Shown one piece after another: positions 6,595 through 11,502 of a stretch of 11,502 nucleotides of DNA; the stretch's first letter is position 1; every line of letters begins with the position of its first letter. This stretch comes from Pseudomonadota bacterium. Lineage in GTDB: Bacteria > Desulfobacterota > Desulfobacteria > Desulfobacterales > Desulfobacteraceae. The position numbers and the translations under genes are program-made. The notes under the pieces were generated by a model. That model was not told the origin of the DNA, ran no database searches, and saw only the letters and a list, made by a program, of their open reading frames with translations. The stretch is taken from assembly GCA_018816605.1 (NCBI GenBank), contig JAHIVS010000253.1, forward strand, positions 1 to 11,502, in the 5' to 3' direction.

Positions 6595-9363
6595 ATGGAA
6601 GACAATATTATAACAATAAATGAAAATAGTCTGGCCTTTGAACCTGGTGAAACAATTCTTGACATAGCCCAGCGGAATAAAATCGATATTCCGACCCTCT
6701 GCCATTTGAAAAACACCATCCCAACCAATACCTGCAAAGTCTGTCTTGTTGAAATAAAGGGAAGCAAAGACCTTGTTGAGTCCTGTGCGACAAAAGCTGC
6801 CATCGGCATGGTTGTCTCATCAGAATCTCCAAGAGTCGTAAATGCCCGCAGGGAAAATATCAGCCGCATGCTGGCATCGGGAAACCATAATTGCGCCATT
6901 CGTGATTTTGATACCATTGACTGGACCTCTTTCCAGCTGGGGGTCCTAAAAGATGACCAAAAAAATGAGCTCTGCCCTGTCTGGGGAGATTGCGAACTCC
7001 AGGATCTTGCCTACCGATACCAGGTCAAAACAAAGGGCATGCCCCTGAATGAATGCCAATATGAAACAGAGAGGGCCAATCCCTTCATTATCCGGGATTT
7101 TTCCCGGTGTATCCTGTGTGGTATGTGCATAAAAGCCTGCTGTGAAATCCAGGTAAACAATGCCATCCAATTCGGATATGCCGACAAAAACCTTAAAATC
7201 ATTGCCAAAAATGATGCCCCGCTGAAAGATTCGGACTGCGTCTTCTGCGGAGAATGTCTTCAGGTATGCCCGGTGGGGGCATTGATACCGGACAGGGCAT
7301 TCCGGGATGACCGGTTTAAGGATACCCATACCGTCAGGACCACCTGTTCTTTTTGCGGTGTGGGATGCCAGATGGATCTGTTTGTCCAGGACAACCAGAT
7401 TGTAAAAATTGACGGGGCGGATATCAATTTGCCCCCCAACAATGCAAGCCTCTGCGTCAAGGGCCGCTTTGGATTTGATTTTGTCAGTTCCCCCGACCGT
7501 CTCACCCTTCCCCTTATTAAAAAGGAGGGAAAGCAGGTCCAGGCGTCCTGGGATGAAGCCCTGGCCCTTGTGGCCGAAAAATTCACCACCATAAAGGATA
7601 AATTCGGGTCCGATGCCCTCGGGGTTCTCACCTCTGCCCGGGTCACCAATGAAGACAATTACATCGCACAAAAATTTACCCGGGCTGTATTGAAAACAAA
7701 CAATATAGATCATTGTGCCCGGCTCTGACACAGCTCCACCGTAGCCGGTCTGGCTGCAGCATTCGGAAGTGGGGCCATGACAAACACCATCGCCGATATT
7801 GAAACAAGCGACGTGATCCTTGTCACAGGGTCCAATACCACGGAAAACCACCCGGTTTTGTCCAATTTTGTCAAAAGAGCGGTCCTGAAGGGAAAAAAAC
7901 TCTATCTCATCGATCCCAGACGGGTCAAACTGGCAAACCATGCCGATAAATGGCTCAGGCCTTTTCCCGGTACCGACATTGCCTGGATCAACGGCCTGAT
8001 GCATGTGATCATCCAGGAAGATCTCCATGATAAAAACTTCATTGCGCAACGAACCGAAAACTTTGATGCCCTGAAAGAGACCGTTGAAAAATATACACCC
8101 GCCTATGTTGAAGAGATCACCGGCATCGCACAAGAAGATCTCATTGACGTGGCCAGACAATTTGCCAATGCCCCTGCGGCCACCATCCTGTATTGCATGG
8201 GCATTACCCAGCACACCTGTGGCACCGACAATGTAAAATCCCTGGCCAACCTGTCCCTGCTCTGCGGCCACCTGGGCAAACCCGGTGGGGGCGTCAATCC
8301 CCTGCGGGGCCAGAACAATGTCCAGGGTGCCTGTGACATGGGTGGCCTGCCCAATGTTTTCACAGCCTACCTGCCGGTGGGCAATGAAGAGGCCAGAGCC
8401 AAATTTGAAAGGGCCTGGAATGTCACGGACCTTTCCCCCACTCCTGGGCTTGTGGCAACGGAAATGGTCCAGAAAGCCTATGAAGGCGAGTTTAAATCCT
8501 TGTTTATCATTGGGGAAAACCCCATGGTATCGGATCCGGACCTGAACCATGCCAGAAAAGCCCTTGGCAATCTGGAGTTTCTTGTGGTCCAGGATATTTT
8601 CGAAACCGAGACCACACGGATGGCGGATGTGGTGTTGCCCTCCTTCTGCTTTGCAGAAAAAAACGGCACCTTCACCAACTCGGAACGCAGGGTCCAGCGG
8701 GTGCGGAAAGCCGTGGATGCGCCAGGAGAAGCGCGTCGGGATTGGGAAATAATTTGTGAGATTGCCACCCGGATGGGATATAAAATGGCCTATGAAAACA
8801 GCCATGAAATTTTCAAGGAAATTGCCGACCTGACCCCTTCATACAAAGGCATCACCTGGGAGAGAATCGACCAAATCGGCATTCACTGGCCATGTCCCAG
8901 TGAAGACCACGCGGGGACACCCATCCTGCATACGGCGCAGTTCACGCGGGGGAAAGGACTTTTCCATGCCATTAACCATACCCCCCCGGCTGAAGAGACC
9001 GACGAGAAATATCCCTATATTCTTACCACGGGAAGGGTCTTATACCACTACCACACCGGCACCATGACCATGCGGACCCATGGACTCAACCGCCTTTCTC
9101 CCGAGTGTTTCGTGGAAATTTCTGACAAGGATGTTCAAAAACTGGGACTTGACAGCGGTGACATGGTGGATGTTTCCTCCCGCAGGGGTAAAATCACTGC
9201 AAAACTCAAGGTCTCCTCCAAAGCTGTGGAAGGCACAATTTTTATTCCCTTCCATTTTGCAAAAGCAGCTGCCAATGAACTTACCAACGGGAAGCTTGAC
9301 CCCACCGCCAAGATACCCGAATTCAAGGTCTGCGCCATTAATATTGAACCGGCTTCTGCCTGA
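6595..9363 (+). CDS. fdhA: Selenocysteine-containing formate dehydrogenase, NuoG-like catalytic subunit (UGA read as Sec378)
   Basis: A cytoplasmic molybdenum/tungsten bis-MGD enzyme interconverting formate and CO2; no Tat signal. The 922-residue frame contains one in-frame TGA (7726-7728) in the context CARL-U-HSSTVAGL, which matches the active-site Sec/Cys-His of formate dehydrogenases, so it is read through. N-terminal wire: a [2Fe-2S] ferredoxin domain (C36, C47, C50, C64), a NuoG-like His/Cys cluster (H98, C100, C127, C133, with a long insert), and two [4Fe-4S] motifs (C172, C175, C178, C182; C215, C218, C221, C225). Catalytic part: a proximal cluster (C251, C254, C258, C287), the molybdopterin domains, and the C-terminal dinucleotide-binding domain from about residue 805. 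The start ATG has AAGGAA upstream. This layout is typical of NAD- or ferredoxin-linked formate dehydrogenases and formate-hydrogenlyase-like complexes, yet no NuoF/NuoE-type gene is adjacent. The partner may be the divergent oxidoreductase fusion (inference). Confidence 0.96.
7726..7763 (+). promoter_or_regulatory. Selenocysteine UGA codon with bacterial SECIS hairpin
   Basis: After the UGA, GUAGCC (7741-7746) pairs with GGCUGC (7752-7757), including one U-G pair, and closes the loop GGUCU (7747-7751). The loop begins 18 nt after the UGA. The GGUCU loop and the 18-nt distance match the E. coli fdhF SECIS as I remember it. SelB would bind this hairpin to direct Sec insertion. The selA, selB, selC and selD genes are not in this window. 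Confidence 0.9.
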
Positions 9364-9405
9364 CAAGCCCCATACCGATCCCACAAGACCCGATTCATAT
9401 CGGAT

Positions 9406-9442
9406 AAGCTCCCTGGCCAAACCCCAGGGAGCTTTTGTTTTT
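9406..9442 (+). terminator. Rho-independent terminator after the formate dehydrogenase gene
   Basis: AAGCTCCCTGG (9406-9416) pairs with CCAGGGAGCTT (9424-9434) in an 11-bp perfect stem with a 7-nt loop, followed by a T-rich tract to about 9443. It separates the formate dehydrogenase transcript from the IclR-regulator promoter that follows at once. Confidence 0.9.
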
Positions 9443-9444
9443 TC

Positions 9445-9473
9445 TTGACAGGTGTTTTTCCTTTTGTTTTAAT
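9445..9473 (+). promoter_or_regulatory. Sigma70-type promoter of the IclR regulator gene
   Basis: A perfect TTGACA (9445-9450) and TTTAAT (9468-9473, 5 of 6) are spaced 17 bp apart. Transcription would start near 9480, inside the inverted repeat at 9473-9495. It directly follows the upstream terminator. It probably also serves the molybdopterin gene 25 bp beyond the regulator. Confidence 0.75.
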
Positions 9474-9495
9474 ATACAGAACCTTGTTCTATATA
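9473..9495. promoter_or_regulatory. Inverted-repeat operator candidate at the IclR promoter
   Basis: TATACAGAAC (9473-9482) and GTTCTATATA (9486-9495) are inverted copies with one mismatch and a 3-bp centre, placed over the predicted transcription start. The decamer ATATACAGAA also occurs as a direct repeat at 9472-9481 and 9491-9500, a 19-bp step or about two helical turns. This position suits autorepression by the encoded IclR protein. Inferred from position and symmetry only. Confidence 0.55.
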
Positions 9496-9526
9496 CAGAA
9501 AAATTCAGCGTTTAAGGGACAACGCC

Positions 9527-10303
9527 ATGGAAAAGAAAAAATCTGTCTACAATCCCACATCCCCGGCTGTGGAACAGGCTGCCCAACTCCTTCTTCGTCT
9601 TGGGAAAAACCGCGACAACGGAATGGGACTGACAGCCATCTGCAATGAAATAGGAATCCACAAAAGCAAGGGATACTCTATCTTAAACGCCCTTGTGCAA
9701 TATGATTTCGTCGTCAAAGACGCCAAAACAAAAACCTATTCCCTGGGTCCGGCCCTCCTGCCCCTGGCACAGAAGGCCAAGGAAAAACTGGATATTTCCG
9801 CCATTGCAAAAGAATCTCTCCAGCGACTGGCCGATGAAACCAGAACCAGCGCCCTGCTTGGCATTATCTGCAACGATCAGTTTTATATTGCTGCAAAATA
9901 TGACGGGAACCAAACGCTTTCCATCACGATCCGGCAGTATCAGTCCCTGCACATTACCCACGGCTCCCATGGAAAGGCCATTTTTTCTTTTTTGGACACA
10001 AAAGAGCAGCAACGGATTCTGGACGCGGGCCAGCTCTTTTTTCACGGGGGCATTGATTCCTTTGACCGGAAAAAACTTGAGCAGGAGCTGATCTTCTGCC
10101 GCCAACACGGATATTCCGTTGACAATGGCGAGATCACACCGGGAATTACCGCTGTCAGCGCACCGGTATTTGACCACAACAATACCGTGGCAGCCGGTAT
10201 TGTACTGGTGGGAACCTTTACCCAAGATAAATTTGAACCTTTCGGAAAAAAGACTGCAACCGTTGCCCGGATGATTTCCAGGCTTGCGGGCGCACCATTA
10301 TAA
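9527..10303 (+). CDS. IclR-family transcriptional regulator
   Basis: 258 residues, the usual IclR length. The N-terminal winged helix-turn-helix covers about 14-75: the helix-turn-helix runs through GLTAICNEIGIHKSKGYSIL (34-53) and the wing ends in TYSLG. The C-terminal effector-binding domain covers about 85-255 and includes HGSHGKAIFSFL and the family-typical ITPGITAVSAPVFD followed by AGIVLVG. IclR proteins bind small organic acids or aromatic compounds and usually control a neighbouring catabolic gene. The start at 9527 follows AAGGGA and leaves a leader of about 47 nt. It lies 25 bp upstream of the molybdopterin gene on the same strand with no terminator between, so it probably controls that enzyme and itself. 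The effector is unknown. Confidence 0.95.
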   Translation: MEKKKSVYNPTSPAVEQAAQLLLRLGKNRDNGMGLTAICNEIGIHKSKGYSILNALVQYDFVVKDAKTKTYSLGPALLPLAQKAKEKLDISAIAKESLQRLADETRTSALLGIICNDQFYIAAKYDGNQTLSITIRQYQSLHITHGSHGKAIFSFLDTKEQQRILDAGQLFFHGGIDSFDRKKLEQELIFCRQHGYSVDNGEITPGITAVSAPVFDHNNTVAAGIVLVGTFTQDKFEPFGKKTATVARMISRLAGAPL

Positions 10304-10328
10304 TACACCTTAGAAAACAGGCCTTTAA

Positions 10329-11502
10329 ATGGAAAACACCAAGACAAAAATTGTTAGAACCACCACCTGGTCGGCAGGGCCGGGATGTCACGGGGGATGC
10401 GGCGTCCTGGCCCATATCAGGGACAACAAGCTGGTTAAACTGGAAGGTGATCCGGATCATCCCTGGAACCAGGGCCGCCTCTGCGCCCGAGCCCTTGCCA
10501 TGACCCAGTATATCGACCACCATGACCGGTTGCGGTCCCCCCTGAAACGGGTGGGCAAACGGGGAGAGGACCGGTTTGAAAAAATCACCTGGGAAGAAGC
10601 CTTTGATATAATTGAAGAACGGATGAAAGGCATCCGGGATGAATTCGGGCCTGAAAGCATGATATTTTCAATGGGAACAGGCCGGGATATCGGTCCCTGG
10701 ATCTGCATGCTGGCCTATGCCTTTGGCAGCCCCAATGTCATGTTTGCCCTGAGCGGAAATGCCTGCTACAGCCCGAGGATTGCCGCCCTGGATACGGTCC
10801 AGGGAGATTATTGTGTGTTTGATGCGGCCCAGTGGCTGCCGGGCCGGTATGAAAACCCCGAGTACAAGGTGCCCGAATGCATGATCATCTGGGGGTATAA
10901 TATCTCCGCCACCTGCCCGGACAACCTGTTTGGGCACTGGATTATCGATCTGATGAAAAAAGGAACAAAAATCATCTGCATTGACCCTAGGCTTTCATTT
11001 TTTGCTTCCCGCTCAAAACACTGGCTCCAAATCCGGCCCGGAACCGATGCGGCCCTTGCCCTTGGATTTTTACAGGTCATTATCAAAGAAGAACTCTACG
11101 ATACAAGCTTTCTTGAAACCTGGACCGATGCCCCAAGGCTTGTCCGGAATGACACAGGCACGCTTTTGAGGGAATCGGATATTCTTGAGTCCGGGTCAAA
11201 TCAAAATTTTGTTGTGTTTGACACAGATTCAAATACACCGGTTATCTGGAATACCCTTGAACAGGCCTATGGCAAAGCGTCTGCCACACCTGCACTTACC
11301 GGTGTTTTTGATATTACCCTTTTAGACGGCACAAGGATTACCTGTACCAGCGTCTGGGAAAAATTCAAGGAGAGCTGCGCCCCCTATACACCTGAAAAAG
11401 TAGAAGAAATCACATTTGTTCCTGCCCAAAAGATTCAAAAGGCGGCCCGGTTGTATGCAAAGGCAAAGCCGGCTTCCATACACTGGGGCGTGCCCATCGA
11501 CA
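10329..11502 (+). CDS. Molybdopterin oxidoreductase, DMSO reductase superfamily (3' end outside window)
   Basis: 391 complete codons to the window edge; whole relatives are typically 700 to 950 residues. The start at 10329 has only a weak ribosome site (CAGG), 25 bp after the IclR stop. The N-terminal iron-sulfur region reads PGCHGGCGV then GRLCARAL, giving C20, C24 and C52. The expected first cysteine before C20 is absent (W14-S15-A16-G17). KLEGDPDHP (37-45) is typical of the superfamily. NACYSPRIAAL (144-154) lines up with the Sec/Cys loop of formate dehydrogenases, making C146 the probable Mo/W ligand. CIDPRLSF (217-224) and RPGTDAALALGFL (236-248) are cofactor-domain motifs. No Tat signal is seen, so it is probably cytoplasmic. 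It resembles the acetylene hydratase and anaerobic aromatic hydroxylase or dehydroxylase branches more than nitrate reductases. IclR linkage suggests an organic substrate, which I cannot name. Confidence 0.87.
   Translation, partial: MENTKTKIVRTTTWSAGPGCHGGCGVLAHIRDNKLVKLEGDPDHPWNQGRLCARALAMTQYIDHHDRLRSPLKRVGKRGEDRFEKITWEEAFDIIEERMKGIRDEFGPESMIFSMGTGRDIGPWICMLAYAFGSPNVMFALSGNACYSPRIAALDTVQGDYCVFDAAQWLPGRYENPEYKVPECMIIWGYNISATCPDNLFGHWIIDLMKKGTKIICIDPRLSFFASRSKHWLQIRPGTDAALALGFLQVIIKEELYDTSFLETWTDAPRLVRNDTGTLLRESDILESGSNQNFVVFDTDSNTPVIWNTLEQAYGKASATPALTGVFDITLLDGTRITCTSVWEKFKESCAPYTPEKVEEITFVPAQKIQKAARLYAKAKPASIHWGVPID

Noticed and set aside
7726..7728. TGA as a true stop, frameshift or pseudogene making two separate formate dehydrogenase fragments
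   Set aside because: The frame is unbroken on both sides, the local residues fit the Sec active site exactly, and a properly placed SECIS hairpin follows.
6946..8805. 619-codon open frame on the minus strand opposite the formate dehydrogenase gene
   Set aside because: It lies antisense to a clearly recognised gene, resembles no family and has no convincing ribosome site. It is a by-product of codon bias on the other strand.
9683..10225. 180-codon minus-strand frame inside the IclR gene
   Set aside because: It is a shadow of a well-supported IclR reading frame.

Overview
The window looks like chromosomal DNA of an anaerobic, energy-versatile bacterium, most likely a sulfate-reducing or syntrophic member of the Desulfobacterota (Desulfobacterales-like). 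This is inferred from gene content: a selenocysteine-containing NuoG-like formate dehydrogenase, an RnfB/glutamate-synthase-like FAD oxidoreductase fusion, a family II pyrophosphatase, a REC-PAS-kinase-REC hybrid, and an IclR-controlled molybdopterin enzyme. No 16S or other taxonomic marker is present. No mobile element, CRISPR array, tRNA or rRNA was seen.

Left part (1-2260): a leftward PotD-like periplasmic binding protein, cut by the window edge, is divergent from a rightward manganese-dependent inorganic pyrophosphatase (ppaC). ppaC has a good sigma70-type promoter and ends at a strong palindromic terminator that also suits the convergent kinase gene.

Middle (2286-6594): two leftward genes 50 bp apart, probably one transcript. 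The first is a 690-residue membrane-anchored RnfB-like iron-sulfur protein fused to a GltD/NfnB-like FAD and pyridine-nucleotide oxidoreductase. The second is a soluble 657-residue hybrid histidine kinase with a receiver at each end. A 212-bp divergent control region separates them from the formate dehydrogenase and carries two palindromes.

Right part (6595-11502): a 922-residue formate dehydrogenase read through an in-frame UGA as selenocysteine 378, with a SECIS hairpin directly after it. A naive gene caller would split it into two genes. It ends at an intrinsic terminator. Next come an IclR-family regulator, with a clear promoter and an inverted-repeat operator candidate, and a DMSO-reductase-family molybdopterin enzyme that runs off the window edge and lacks the first cysteine of the usual iron-sulfur motif.

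How they may work together: the formate dehydrogenase has a NuoG-like electron wire but no NuoE/NuoF-type (diaphorase) partner beside it. The divergent RnfB-oxidoreductase fusion is the obvious local candidate to connect formate electrons with NAD(P)H and the membrane, and the linked hybrid kinase may sense its redox state. This partnership is inference. The IclR regulator probably controls the second molybdopterin enzyme, whose substrate cannot be read from sequence.
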